From Ceratothoa steindachneri (lineage: Eukaryota > Arthropoda > Malacostraca > Isopoda > Cymothoidae), in NCBI GenBank assembly GCA_963969495.1, contig OZ018326.1:152520306-152584305 (forward strand): DNA of 64,000 nucleotides. Reading direction: 5' to 3'. The translations under genes and the position numbers were made by a program. Below, piece after piece: positions 10,780 to 23,229 of the stretch. Positions within the stretch are counted from its first letter, which is position 1, and each line of letters begins with the position of its first letter. The notes beneath the pieces were generated by a model. It was not told the origin of the DNA and ran no database searches. It saw only the letters and a list, made by a program, of their open reading frames with translations.

Positions 10780-13440
10780 TCTATAATAAGTGTTCTTTCT
10801 ACTCGTCTCTACACATTTTTTTTCGTCTATCTTTCGCCAGATTTCTTTACCCCGTTTTTCAATGATTTTATTAATTGGGTCTAAACGGGTTGTATCGATT
10901 ATATTATTTCACTAAGCCTTTTCCTTTCTCTTCGCCTGGTGTTTGTTATTATGTAAGCCAGTTTGTTTTGTATTCTATGTAGCTTCTTTTTGTTTGATTT
11001 TGTTGCAGTGTGAATGGGAATCGGGGGATACACTAACACCGACTCCACAAATGCTTTGTAGAGGATTGTTTTTCTTTTTTGGTCGAGGTCTTTTAGGGTG
11101 AACAGTAGCCTCAGTCCCATTTTAGCTTTAGTGATTCTTTCTTTTAGATTATGTGCATGGTAGCCTCTTTACCCCATCTGTAGGCTCAGCACTTTTTCTT
11201 CCGACGTGTATTCGGATTCTATTCCGTCGATGTTAATTCTATCTTTTTTGAATCTCATTATTAGGATTATTTTGAATTTATTTATGTTGGTTTTAATTTC
11301 CCATCTTCTTTCAAACTCATTTACGTTTCTTATTTCTCGTTCTGATGTTCTGGCTTGCCATCTGGGGTTTGTGGAGCGTGTGGAGATCACCTGACTGATA
11401 TCATCAGCATACTGTACGCGTATGTTCATACAGCCTGGTGATATCGGAGGCGGCATGTCGGCCGTATAAATGGAGCATAAGTGGGGCTAATGCAACCTCC
11501 CCTTGAGGGATTCCAGTTTGTAGTTGGAAGATGGATCCTTCGTAATCTTCAGTGCTGATGAATGCCTCCCTGTTTGATATATAGTCAGCCAGGATTCTCT
11601 CGATTCGATGCCGAGATCGAGTTGAAGGAGTTTGTGTTTCAGCCCTTCAACCCACACCTTGTCAAAGGCCTTTTTGACATCCCGGAGTACCACGTCCACA
11701 TATCATTTTTCAGATTTAGCTTGCGCGATTTTCTGTTATAATTGCAAGCGCCATGATCGGATCTGTTTTTTTTTCTGAAGCCGCACTGGTGTTCATTGTA
11801 CTTTCCGGCTTTTTCGATGTGATCGATCAGTCTCTTGTTCAATATTCTTTCGAATACCTTTCCAAGAAAATTCAGGAACGATATTGGCCTATAACTGGAT
11901 ACTAAATTCGGTGGTTTTCCTTGTTTGGGGAGGAAAACCATCTTCGCTACCTTGAAAATTCTTGGGAAGGTTCCGATATTGAGGAATACATTAAATATTT
12001 CAGTAATATATTTAGTATTTTTTCAGGGATTTTCTCACAATTGCGTTTTGTAAGTCCGGTTTTTCCAGGAGTCTTTTGTTTGAAGGAGACAATTGTATTT
12101 TTTATTTTCTCCAGTTTAATTGTTCTTCGTACTCCTGCGTGTTCGTTCGTGCGAACATCGACTCTTCTTAGGGGTGTTATCCTATCTCTGTTTGTCCTTA
12201 GGCTTTCGTTAACTATTTCTTCTGTTTCTCTATCAAATCTTTCATTATCCTCTGCCTCTATTGTGTAAATTTTCCTCCAGTGCTCTCTAAATTTCTCTTC
12301 TATTTCTGCGTTGCTTGATAGATATTCATTTTGTATCTTTATCGTATTTCTCAGTGACTTCCTTTTATTATTTTAATCATTCTCCAGGCCTCGCTTGGGT
12401 CATCGATCGTCTCTAATTAACTTGTAATTTTTTTCCATTTTTCTTCCTGCTGATATTTTATCAGAAAGATCATTTCCCTTTTCAATCTTTCTAAATCCTT
12501 ACTCCTTTGTCCGTTTGTTCCGTAGTCTTTTATTTCATTGTATCTGTGCTTAATTCTCCTTGCTTTTCTCATCTCTTCAGTCCATTTTGGGTCTGGAAGA
12601 GTTTTGTATCTTATTTTTGGTACGCTTACTTCATCTGCTTGTTTTATGTTTTTTTCAATTAGTTCTTTGGTTATTTCTTCCAATTCTTCGGAGCTTCTTT
12701 CGTCTAAGTCTGGTTGTGAATATCCTTCCAACATTGCTGAGTGGGTCTCCCAATTAGCCATCCTGTAGGATTTACGCGGCCTGATTGAGACCTGTATTGG
12801 ATTCTGGTTAGTTACCAGAATTCCAATATGGTCACTACAGGGGTATTGGAATTGGTTCCATGTACATGTTATAACGAAAGTTTTCGGTAGTCAGTACGAT
12901 ATCTAGCTTTGTGAATGATCTTCTGGAAATATATGTCGGGAAGTCTGGGCCTACTCTTTTGAGTATATTCCTCTCCATCAGTATTTCCAGATTTTGACCT
13001 GCGTTTCTTTTCGTGCGGTATCCAGATTATTCCGGTATTCTGGCATTAAGGTTTCCCAGTAATATAGATGGTTATTCTTATGAAATAGCTCCATTACTGA
13101 ATGAACCGGGATGTACGAGCGGCGGGGTGTTTGTTAGGCAGCTACTATTGTAATCGGAGTGTACTCCATTTCTAGAGTCGCAGCTACGTAGGCCGCGTCT
13201 ACTTCCCGTTCTTGTGGATATCGTAAATTTTTTTTAATCGCGATGGCTATCCCATCGTACCTTTCTCCGGTAGGGGTTTTCTTTATTATGTGGTAATTAA
13301 ATATTTTCATTGTCTCCTTATCTGTTACTCCGTGCTCGGAGATGGTAATAATGTCGGGATCTATTTACCTAAATATATTTCCATATTGTATAGATTTATT
13401 TCTCCATCCGTCGGTGTTGAGATGTAATATTTTAAGTTTT
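10780..13440 (-). pseudogene. LINE-A relative: ORF2 (endonuclease + RT), broken
   Basis: Read on the minus strand from ILHLNTDGWRNKSIQYGNIF (about 13430) through decayed endonuclease sequence (DPDIITISEHG, SDHIGILV) into MANWETHSAMLEGYSQPDL (12761 down). The RT follows with SYRPISFLNFLGKVFERILN (11639-11941), VLRDVKKAFDKVWVEGLK (11650-11699), then VQYADDISQVI (11169-11456) with an intact YADD. The C-terminal part near 10780-10900 (LDPINKIIEKRGKEIW) aligns with LINE-A LEPINVVTPKLGKKIW. Numerous stops and shifts are present. It belongs to the same lineage as LINE-A but is clearly a different, older or more AT-rich family. Confidence 0.82.
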
Positions 13441-13850
13441 GTTATCACGTTGTCCATATTGTCTTATTTCTTTTTCGAATCTATTTACTTTGTTTTGGGG
13501 TTTTTCCATCTACCGTTTGAAATTTTGTTCAAAGGTATCCTTCTTTATTATTTTTACGTTATTTGGGAAGATCCTAATTCGGTTTTCATCGATAAGCTTT
13601 TGGATTGTTCTTTCTTCATGTTCCGTTACATAGTTTCATTTACATGTTCCTCTTTCTATACCTTTCTTGATGTCTTCCATTTTAGTCCCTTTTGGTAGGA
13701 GATAGGCCTCGTGTAGCAAGATTTTAAGTTTAAAATCTTTTGCTTCGTAGCAACAGACTTCCTCACTTTCATTCTCCGTTTGGTATTCTCAACTTTGGTA
13801 TCTATGAAATATTTCGCATTTGTGAGGTAAATTGATTTTTGTCTCATTTT
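13441..13850 (-). pseudogene. LINE-A relative: ORF1 C-terminal remnant
   Basis: Lysine-rich minus-strand sequence just upstream of the ORF2 start (MRQKSIYLTNAKYF at 13847 down, then NETM, KISNGRWKNPKTK). Its position and Lys-rich character fit the ORF1 C-terminus seen in LINE-A. No zinc knuckle is left. The assignment rests on context. Confidence 0.35.
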
Positions 13851-15167
13851 TTACTCATTTTCACGACCAGACGTGACTCATTCCCCTCTCCCTCTACGAG
13901 TCTATTGAGACAGATTCTGTTTGGCAGATTTTTTTTTTTTTTTTTTTTGGGGGGGGGGGGTCGTAAGCCGGATTGCAATATTAATGCCGAGAAAGGTGAC
14001 AGGCCAGACGCTAGGCCTTCGCAGGCGGGAGGTTGCCCGCCCCTGATCTAAGTGATTCCTAATAGATTTATGGAGGGGTCCTCGATATTATTCCGCTTCT
14101 CGAATTCACCCGTTTATAGTAGCGGTGCGTGTGTGAGGGTGTCTGGCAGAGGGTGATGTGACAGGTATCGAAGGCTTGTAGGTAGTAGGCCTATTTTTTT
14201 CCTCCAATCGAATTGGTTCTGACTCCATAAGTTAATCGGTAATCGTGGGTAAAGTATTAGGACTTGGAAATGAAGGCGGCGACAAATAGGTTTTATTCTT
14301 AGCTTGGGCCAACCAATATGGGAGCAAGCGGAGACCTTTAAGTTCTTCATGGTTATGTGTAATCTTCTGTTTTAAGGCTATATAGCTGAGTCTAAAGGTG
14401 GTTGGATTCAAGGATGAGGAAACAGATTCGTAACGCCACTAATGGCATCAGGCTGCTGACGGACGACTTAACTGATTCTCTCTCTAACTTTCTTCGTGTC
14501 TCCCTGTGTGTCTGTTTTAATATATATGCGTCCCCTCTCCAAGGGACGTGACCTTTTTCACTTGACCTGGACGCGGGGAAGAGCCAAAGATCAGGAATGT
14601 TCGTCGGCTCCTTCGTTGGGCTGAGCTACAAGAGTTATGTGCAACTTTGAACTTACATATTTTTCTACATTTTGGGCCTATTCCGTATCAGAGAGATCGC
14701 TTACTTTTCACAGTCCTATGGAAATTTTAACCGGTCAAAGCATACATTACCCAGTATTTGTTCAGCTTGTCCCTGTTATCTATCATTGAGACCTTTTCGT
14801 CTGGCAGCTGTTTCCTAACGTGCGTATGTCAGTGTGTGTCCGCATGAGACTAGCAATCCGCTTTCTCTATACATTTTTTTAATAAATATAAAATTGTGAT
14901 ATATTATTTCTCTCTATCTTTCTTTGGTTCACTATCTATTACATGGCCTATTACTTCATTAATTCATGCGAGTATCCATTTTCAGTACTTCATAGATCCA
15001 CCGTGCACCCATTTCTGGGGGTTCCTCGCTGGAACTACCTATCCTGCAATTTAGGTGCCACAGGCCTACTTTCCTTGCAATTCGAGCTGCTGTGTTGCTG
15101 CTTATCAGGCGAACGTCAGCCAAGGCAAGTCCCAACTCCCCGCCGTGATGCCCAGTCACGGTTGTAA
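13851..15167. other. Unassigned intergenic stretch
   Basis: No gene recognised. It starts with a T18/G10 homopolymer pair at about 13928-13960, followed by GC-richer sequence ('gccagacgctaggccttcgc' near 14003) that could be the 5' UTR of the neighbouring minus-strand LINE. The rest (14100-15167) is unique-looking with no coherent reading frame. Confidence 0.4.
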
Positions 15168-15262
15168 CCTCCCTAGTAAATAGTGTCAGCTTAAAAATAA
15201 TTCAAACTGATGACCCAGCGATTGTCGGGCAGCACGCTAACCACTATACTAGCCGGGAGGTT
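15168..15262 (-). repeat. tRNA-derived SINE or tRNA pseudogene
   Basis: In reverse complement, GGCTAGTATAGTGGTTAGCG matches a pol III A box and D arm as in tRNA-Asp/Glu. It is followed about 40 nt later by a degenerate B box (GGTCATCAGTTTGAAT). The 8-bp ends AACCTCCC and GGGAGGTT can pair like an acceptor stem. The spacing between box B and the 3' stem is too long for a working tRNA, so a SINE or pseudogene is preferred. Confidence 0.6.
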
Positions 15263-15599
15263 AGTAATTGAAATATCCTCACATTTCTCCTCTCCTGAAA
15301 ATCAAGGTCCCTTCAGGTACAATTTGAATATCCTCGAGTGAAAATACTGAAAGAAAACACTTATTTAACATCCTAGCCATTGCATTACTATCACTCGCCA
15401 TCACCTGTAGTTTTAAGTGTACATATTTTATCTCTAGTCATTTTATTATTTTTTTCATACCCCGCGCATATCTCCCGTGGTCGGGGTGGCTCATGGCCAG
15501 AGACACTTCCACTCCACCATTCGCACACATTATCCGCTGCTTAACCAAGGTCACCCACCTACTACATTTTTCCCATCCATCATCAGAGTCCGGCTATCC
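15263..15599. other. No feature seen
   Basis: About 340 bp without a recognisable gene or repeat; it may include the 3' UTR of the minus-strand RTE-like element that follows. Confidence 0.4.
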
Positions 15600-18420
15600 G
15601 GTTTCCCCTGAAAACTTCATTACCTGCGTTTATGTGTCACCCTACACAGCTCGTCCTCCTCCAATCATTCGTCTCCATTCATTCCTATCGCTAGCACGCC
15701 TTTCTGCCTCCTGGATGCTTAGGCCTCGTACACTCCATCCACCCCTTTCTCAGACGCCCACGCTGTCTCCTTCCTATCACTCGAAAGATCTATACACTCT
15801 CTTTACCAGCCTTTCATCCCTCATTCTCTCCAAGACTCTAGGTGACCATACCATCTCATCACGCCTCGATCAGCTCTTTCAAGCAAACTCACTTTACTTT
15901 AAAATTTCTCTTGCACTCTTTCATTTCTCACCCTGTCAATCAACCTCACAACACAAATACATCTCAGACATTTCGTTTTCATAACATCAACTATCCTCCT
16001 TTTGTTCTTACTCAACGCCCATGTTTCACATCCATGAAGAGCAGTGGGAACCACCATCCCCTCATACAATCCTATTTGCGCCTGCCTGCTCATTTCGTGA
16101 GACTCCTTATCGCATCAAATGCTTGCACCATCTTTTCCATTCACTGCAATATTTCATTTTCACCCCTCCCATCAGCTGCCAGATCCACACCCAGATACTT
16201 AAAACACTGAACTTCTTCCGGCCTCCTCGCATTTAGACTCACTTGTAGCTCACTCATTCCTTCCATATTGTACCACATTACCTTGCTTTTGCCTTCACTC
16301 ACACTGAGCTTCCTTCTGTCACACACAATCCCAAATGCATCCACCAGTGACTATAGTTTCTATTTAGTCAGCCACCAGCACTGAATCATCCGCAAACAAC
16401 AATTGTTCTAGCTCGTACATCTCTCCATTTTCATTCACTAATGCTGCACCCCTACCTCCTACTCTTGCTTCCACCTCTCTAACCACGCCATCCATATACA
16501 GATTGAACGGCCAGGGTGACATCACGCATCCTTGTCTGAGTCCAGTGTTGACACTGAACCAGTCACCTTCCTTTCTCTCAACCCTTACACATGCTTTACA
16601 GTCATCATAAAAGCTTTTGATAGCTCTTATTAGTGTACATTCAATCCCAAGCATTCTCAACACATTCCACATCCCCTTTAGGTCCACTCTCATACGCTTT
16701 CTCTAGATCCATAAATGCCATATACACACTTTTATTCTTTTCTAGGTACTTCTCACATATATTCTTCAAGGTAAAAATCTGATCCATACACCCTATCCCC
16801 TTCCTAAGCCCCCCTTGTTCCTCTCCAATCAGACTTTCCGTGCACCTCCTAACTCTTTCACTCAAGACTCGTCCATATACCTTTCCAGCACACTTAACAG
16901 ATTTATACCCCTATAACTACCACACTCAGTTCTTTTACCATTTCTCTTGTAAATAGGAACAATATATGCATTCCTCCAATCTTCTGGCACACACCCCTGG
17001 TCCATACATACATTCAACAACCTCACCAACCACTCTACTACACACTCTTCCCCCATTTTCAGCATCTCACTTTTTATCCCACCAATATCCACTGACTTTC
17101 CACTTTTTTGTCCTTTTTAATGACTCTTCCACTTCCTTTTTTCTAATTCTTTCACTCTCTCTAATTCTCTCTGATGTCATCCCACCTCTTCCAAGACATA
17201 ACAGCTGTACTTCTCTACTATCGTCCACATTTAGCAAATTCTCAAAATATTCTCCCCATCTCTTCCTTACTTTTTCATCTGTACTGATTACTTCACTCCT
17301 TCCATCCTTCACTCTCATTTCTATCGCCTCTTTCTTCTTTCTCACACAATTTACTTCCTTCCAAAATTGTTTTTTATTCTCTCTAAAGCCCTCAGACACT
17401 CTTTCATCCCACCTATCATTTGCTTTTCTGTTCAGTTCAGCCACTCTATTTGTCACCTCCTGTCTCTTCCTCCTATGCTTTTTATTTGTTTTCTGCGCTT
17501 CTGTTCAGTATATACTTGTTAAACAGTTCACGCTTTTCTTTCACTAGCTCTTCCACTTCAGCATTCCACCATTCGCTACCCTTCCTAACTCTCTCTTCTC
17601 CAAGCACCCTAATTTCACATGCTTTCCTGGCAGCTTCTTCTATGCTCTCACTTCCAACTTCCACTCATCTTCCACACCCAAATCCTCAGACTCTCTTATC
17701 ATTTCCCACTCCCTTGCAACGAACTTTTTGTATTCTTCGTTGCACCTCACTTCTTTTAGCTTCTCCACCTTTACCACCTATTCTTTGGCAAGGTCTTTCG
17801 TTTGCCAACCTATTCACTCTTTACTCTTACTTCTCCTATCACCAGGTGATGGTCGGATAAGTCTCCCACCATCCCCCTCCTTACATCTACATCCAAAAGT
17901 CTCTTCACATTCTCTCTTCCTATCAAACATAGTCTAACATGCTTCTTTGATGCTCAATCACCCTTTTCTCTCACCTGCCTATTCAGTCTTTCCCAGGTAT
18001 ACTTCTTGTGCTCTTTCTTTTTAAACCATGTGTTCCCAGCTACCATCTCTCTTTCAACACACATTTCCAAGAGCCTTACACCATTATCATTCAGTCCTGG
18101 CACTCCATATCTCCCAACTACCCCATTCACTACTCGATCACTTACCTTTGCGTTCAGATCACCCATTGCGACTACTTTCTCATTTACATTTAAACCTTGC
18201 AGACATCCATTCAGCTCTTCCCATAACGCTCCTTTCACACTTTCAAGTACACCCATATGTGGACCATACACGCTCATTATCACCCATTTTTCGCATCCGA
18301 ACTTAACTCGCACCCACAACACTCTTGAATTTACCTCCTTGTACTCTTGTAGTCTTAGTTCTGTATAATTGAAACTTTTGGGATCTTCCTTTGCCTTATT
18401 TGCCACTTTAATTTAATAAT
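15600..18420 (-). pseudogene. RTE-like LINE, single ORF (endonuclease + RT), broken
   Basis: Read leftward from 18420. The endonuclease lacks its first ~50 residues and has VVAMGDLNAKVSDRVV and NTWFKKKEHKKYTWERLNRQ (17954-18406), then LSDHHLVIGEV near 17840. A basic linker (17067-17664) leads to RT blocks YRGINLLSV (about 16910), LRKGIGCMDQI, AFMDLEKAYE (about 16690), GLRQGCVMSPWPFNLYMDG (about 16500) and LLFADDSVLVAD (about 16370). CETWALSKNKRRI (15899-16093) and a decayed GHxE / GRxRKGWMDG tail to about 15640 complete it. This layout, with no ORF1 seen, fits RTE-type elements common in arthropods. At least eight frame breaks make it inactive. Confidence 0.82.
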
Positions 18421-18903
18421 TTTTCTTTGCTACCCTAATTTACTTTTTAATGTTTCGAGCTTGCTAAGATTGTATCTCTGCCTTAATTGGCCCTCACCGT
18501 TTTGTTATCCTTCGCTCGACTGATCGGAGAAATTGTCCACATGTTCTGTTAGTGCAAGAATCTAACTTCATTCCTTGGTAGAGAACAGAGTCCCTCGTTT
18601 CTTGAAAAGGACCCACTTAGTTAATGTGGACAACCCTGCCCATAATGACAAACCGGGTGGTGCCCAGACACTCAATGGTACACCTGTTCGGGTGCCACCA
18701 CACCCTACCATGTAGTAAGACCGTTAAGAGTCTAGCAAGCAAGGTGGGGTCTCTAGATCCACCCACAGATAGGTGGACGAGATGGACAAGGCTACGTGCG
18801 GGATTAATTCACAACTCCTCTTTTTACTTATTGCATTGGTCCCAGATTACAGAATTTCATTGGTGTTCATTATTTTCAGTTATTATCACGTCAAAAAGCA
18901 AAC
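18421..18903 (+). other. Probable 5' UTR of CR1-like LINE
   Basis: No gene recognised. It lies between the 5'-truncated RTE-like element (minus) and ORF1 of the CR1-like element (plus). The GC-balanced sequence around 18600-18820 is likely that element's leader. This is positional inference only. Confidence 0.35.
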
Positions 18904-20154
18904 ATGACAAAAACAAAACAAATTGGACACGGATCAAGAAAATACAACTGCGGCAAGTGTGGGGTGCTGAGGTGGACGGAGCAGTTTGCTGGCTTGAGTG
19001 TTGGTAAACTGACCACGTCGAGTGTCTGCGATCTTTGCACGTTGGAGATTGTTTTAAAAAGCTCCTGGAGGAGCTCAAAGCCAGCTTCCAAAACCAGGCA
19101 CTCGAAAGGACATATGAAGCCAGGTTAAGTCAATTGGAGCACGAGTTGGAGAGTTTCCGTGAGCAAAACGGTCAATCTCCTCCTCCGAGTCAAATTCATG
19201 ATAAAGGGCAGTAACCTGAAACAAAGAAAAGAAGAAGAAGAATAAGGAAAATATCATCGCTGGGGAAAAAGTAGAAGAAACCAAAAACGAGGAGAAGGAC
19301 CACGAGATAGAACTAGAGCCATCTGCTGCGGGCCTGGCCCAACGAGCCAAAAAATCGAAGGAAAAGAAGAGAAGCCAAAGGAAGATAGGAAAAAAAGTAA
19401 GAAGAAAAAGAAGATAAATATGGAGAAGAAAGAGGAAACAGACAAGTCACTTCTGAAAGGGAAGACTCTGTCCTGTGCAGCCAAGTGTGCGAGGCTAAAC
19501 CTTATTGGTGATTCTCAAGCACGGGATCTGCAACCCCTGCTAGCGGTCCGCCTTCGCACCTGTCTGAAGGTAAGCTGCCTGCCAGGACGCGGAAACCACC
19601 AAATTAGAGTAGAGGCAGAGAAATCTCAGATTTCCGAGCGCTTAGTCGTTGCCCTGATGGTAAGTGGCAATGACCTCTACCTCAGAGGAGGTAAGGTAGG
19701 CCCTACAGGTAAGATTCTCCACGCGGTCATAGGAGCTGTGGACGACTGTGAGTTGAAAACCCGCTGACGTGTCGTGGCCGGGATGCTCCCGAGAAGAGGT
19801 CCAACCCGGACCACTCACTCGAGGAACGTCTCTTTGAACCGATGCCTGGCAGATTTGTGTACGGCGGAGGGAGTCTTTTTGTGGACCCTTACCGCACCTT
19901 TTTATGGTAGAAACGATCTCTACCAAAGGGATGGAGTACATCTTTCCTTTAAAGGAAATGCTGTACTCTGTAACGTGATCCAGGGTGTTGTGGAGCGGAC
20001 CCAAAGAAGTGCCAGGCCCAGAGTGAAGGCGGATTTGCGCCAGTACGCCCGTGACACTCCTGAAACGACCTACTCGGAGGTCGCTAGAAAGGGTGCCACC
20101 ACGCCACCAACAGGAAAGAGAGGGACGAGTAAGACAGGAAACGGAAAAGCGTAG
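18904..20154 (+). pseudogene. CR1/L2-like LINE ORF1 with SGNH esterase domain
   Basis: The N-terminal Cys-rich motif YNCGKCG..WTEQFAGLSVG..SSVCDLC (18904 on) resembles a zinc-binding head. A predicted helical segment and a Lys/Glu-rich linker follow, with frame changes. The C-terminal half (19420-20060) shows the SGNH hydrolase blocks: LIGDSQARDL (Ser block), VSGNDLYLRGG (GND block) and, after a shift, RDGVHLSFKGNAVL (Asp-His block). CR1-type ORF1 proteins with esterase domains are known in animals; their role in transposition is debated. All esterase blocks are visible although the frame is interrupted near 19767. Confidence 0.8.
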
Positions 20155-20171
20155 GGAGTCCTACATTCGGG

Positions 20172-22914
20172 AATTCCCTGAAAGTCCTTTTGTTTAATGC
20201 GAAGTCAATCAGGAACAAGTTTCTTGAACTTCGTGGCCTCTTAGCCACGGAAGAACCTGAGATTGTGGCCACAACAGAGTCGTGGGTAGAAACCTCGAAC
20301 CGAGATTTTGAGGGTGAATTCATGATTCCCGGTTACCTACTCTTCCTAAAAGACAGGCTAGACAGAGAGGGTGGCGGTGTGATGTTGTATGTTAAGGATA
20401 CATTAAAAACGATGAACTGTAACATTATATCCGACCACGAGCTACTAGGTGTAGACCTAGAGATAGGTCCTGCCACATAAAGGACCCTGCTGCTTTATAG
20501 ACGCCCTGCCCAACTCGTTGAGCACAATGTTCTGTACCGGTTGCTGGGTTAAATTGTTGAAGGCAAAGTGTGTATCGTCATGGGAGACTTTAACACCCAA
20601 GTTGACTGGGAAACCAGAGAACCCTGTAGCGAGAACGCACTGCTCCTGGAGTTCGCGAACGACGAGTTCCTGACTCAATGGGTGAGAGAGCCGACGAGAG
20701 GCAATAATATTCTCGACTTGGTTTTCATCTCTGATGGTGACATCGTTGAGGGGCTCTCTGTAGGCGAGGAGCTCGGTGGCAGTGACCACAGACTAGTTAG
20801 ATTTCTAGTCAATGTCCCCAAGGTAGAGTCTACGACTCGTGAATCGAGGAACCTTGATTTGAGAAGAGCAGACTTTGCAAGTCTTCGTGCTGGATTGGCT
20901 GATGTGAGGCTGGAAGGGTGTGAGAATGTTGAAGATTTGTGGAATAGTTTCAGAACTACGTTCATGAGTCTTCAATCACGATTTATCCCTGTGAAAAGCT
21001 TGCGTCAGTCTTCTGTTCAACCAAGGTAGTTTAATCGAGAAATTGGTCACCTGCTGATGGAGAAGAGAACTGTGTACATGCAGCCAAAGATTTCTGGTGA
21101 CTTCGATGAGTACCGTAGGCTAACTAGGATAGTGAAGTCCAGCATAAGGGCGGCAAAGCGTGCCGAGGAGCTCCGAGTGGCGAGACTTTGCAAAAAGAAT
21201 CCCAAGGAGTTCTTTGGTTATCTAAACAGCCGTTAACCAATCCGCCGCAAGATTGGCCCTTTGGTGAATGAGAAGGGGGCATTAAACACTCAAATTCCGA
21301 AAATGCAAACCTCATGAACGACTACTTCTCTTCAGTATTCACTGAGAGTGTGTTCCCATCCCCCAGCTCATGGACTCTTACTTGGGTTAGAAGCTGGAGG
21401 AAATGGACTTCACCGAAAGCGAAGTAGAAAAACAATCAATGACCTAAAGACGAATAAGTCCCCTAACCCGGTCGGGTTTCTACCTAAAGTGTTGAAAGAA
21501 GTGCGTGATGATGTGTCACGACATCTGGGCACACTCTTCAACATGTCAATCCGGACTGGATGCGTTCCTAGAGACTGGCGTGAGGCGGAGGTGACTCCTT
21601 TCTTCAAGAAAGGAGACTCTAGGCAACTTTCGAACTACCGACCTATTAGTTTAACTTCGATAGTTGGTAAACTCATGGAAAGCATCATGGTGAACAAAAT
21701 AACGTCATATTTAGAGTCAAACTTGCTATTGAAGAGTTTCCAGCACAGGTTCCGAAGGCAACGGTCATGCCTGACGAATCTTGTAGAATTCTTTCACTTC
21801 GTTTTCAGTGAGCATGATCGGGATAAGGCGGTGGATGTTATCTACTTAGACTTTCAGAAAGCCTTTGATAAGGTACCACACCGCCGCCTTCTCCGGAAAG
21901 TGCGAGCGCTGGGTATAGACGAAAACGTAACAGGTTGGATAGAGAACTGGCTAATCGGCAGACGGCAATAGGTGGTGTTGAATGGACAGGCTTCTGAGTG
22001 GGTGCCCGTTATTAGCGGTGTTCCTCAAGGTTCTATCCTGGGACCACTACTGTTCACCATCTATGTTGACGACACGGATGGTGGCATGGTTGCGAAGATT
22101 TCTAAATTTTTAGATGATACCATGCTTGGTATGAACGTTGCTAATAAAGGAAACACTGCCGCCTACAAGAAGAACTTCGGAAGATTGGGGAGTGGTCGAT
22201 CACGTATCAAATGCCTTTTAAAATGAACAAATGCAAAGTGATGCATATCGGCCACCGAAACCCCCAATCGCAGTATATCCTTAAGGGCACTGCTCTTGTA
22301 TGCACTGATACTGAGAAGGACTTGGGTGTAACTATCACTAGTGACCTCAAGTTCTGGAACAGTGTATTGAGGCGGAGAAGAAAGCCCAAAGGATGTTAGG
22401 CTACATAAAGCGACAGTTTGGATATCGGAACACGGAGATTATACTCTCTTTGTACCACTCCCTTGTCTGGCCACACTTGAAGTATGCCGTACAATTTTGG
22501 AGTCCTTCGTTTCGAAAGGACATTACGAGATTGGAACGTGTGCAAGCCAGGGCAACCAAAGTGATTCCCTCTATCAGACACAAGAGTTATGAAGATAGGT
22601 TACGGGAATTAGATTTGTTCTCGTTGGAGACCCGGAGGCTACGTGGTCAGCTTATCGAAGTGTTTAAAATGCTTCGAGGCTTCGACAATATAGACTACAG
22701 AAATATTTTCCAGCTTAGCGAGAACAGAACCAGAAACCACGGCTACAAACTTGAGCTGAATCGTTACCACTGTGATCTGTGTGGGAAACTTTTCATATAC
22801 AGCATCTGTGGTACATGGAATGCACTTCTAGTGGAAGTTGTCAACAGCAATTCTGTTGAGCAGTTCAAGTCGCGTCTAGACAAAGTCTTGAAAAGTAGCC
22901 GTTTAGGCACATAA
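20172..22914 (+). pseudogene. CR1/L2-like LINE ORF2 (endonuclease + RT), broken
   Basis: The endonuclease begins at LLFNAKSIRNKFLELRGLL (about 20184), with TTESWVE, REGGGVMLYVKD, then VMGDFNTQVDWE (20578 on), NILDLVFIS and GGSDHRLVRF. The RT follows from about 21400: VGFLPKVLKE, NYRPISLTSIVGK, YLDFQKAFDKVPHRRLL, then (after TAG at 21969) SGVPQGSILGPLLFTIYVDD and SKFLDDTM. The palm motif FADD has become FLDD, so an alanine is changed but both Asp remain. The C-terminal domain (22393-22914) has AVQFWSPSFRKDITRLE and ends SSRLGT. There are about six breaks. The domain set matches the CR1/L2 group. Confidence 0.87.
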
Positions 22915-23229
22915 CCGTTGTGCGAGTGTTCTTCGAGGACGTCAATTGACACTTTTGAGGACTGCAATTGTTACGCCAAAGGTACCCTCTTTGAATGGAC
23001 CGTAAGGTCTACTAGGGTACTTCTTTCCCTTTTTCCTTGTAGCTCTTTGTAGCACATTCCCTTCGGCACATTCAGCTGATAAAGGTTTCCTGAGTCGGCG
23101 CGTGCTGATGGTAGTGCGAAACCTGGAAGTCGAAGGTGTTGTCAGTGCCACCGGTTCGGCTAAAAGGATAAATCCTCTAGACGTGATAAGTGAGGTCAAT
23201 CACAAATTTGTGAAAACTGCTCTAAAGCC
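22915..23229 (+). other. CR1-like 3' UTR and unassigned sequence
   Basis: No open gene. The first part follows the ORF2 stop and is probably the CR1-like 3' UTR; the boundary with the next decayed element is not visible. Confidence 0.35.

Noticed and set aside
15168..15262. Functional tRNA gene
   Set aside because: B box is degenerate and the distance to the 3' stem is too long.
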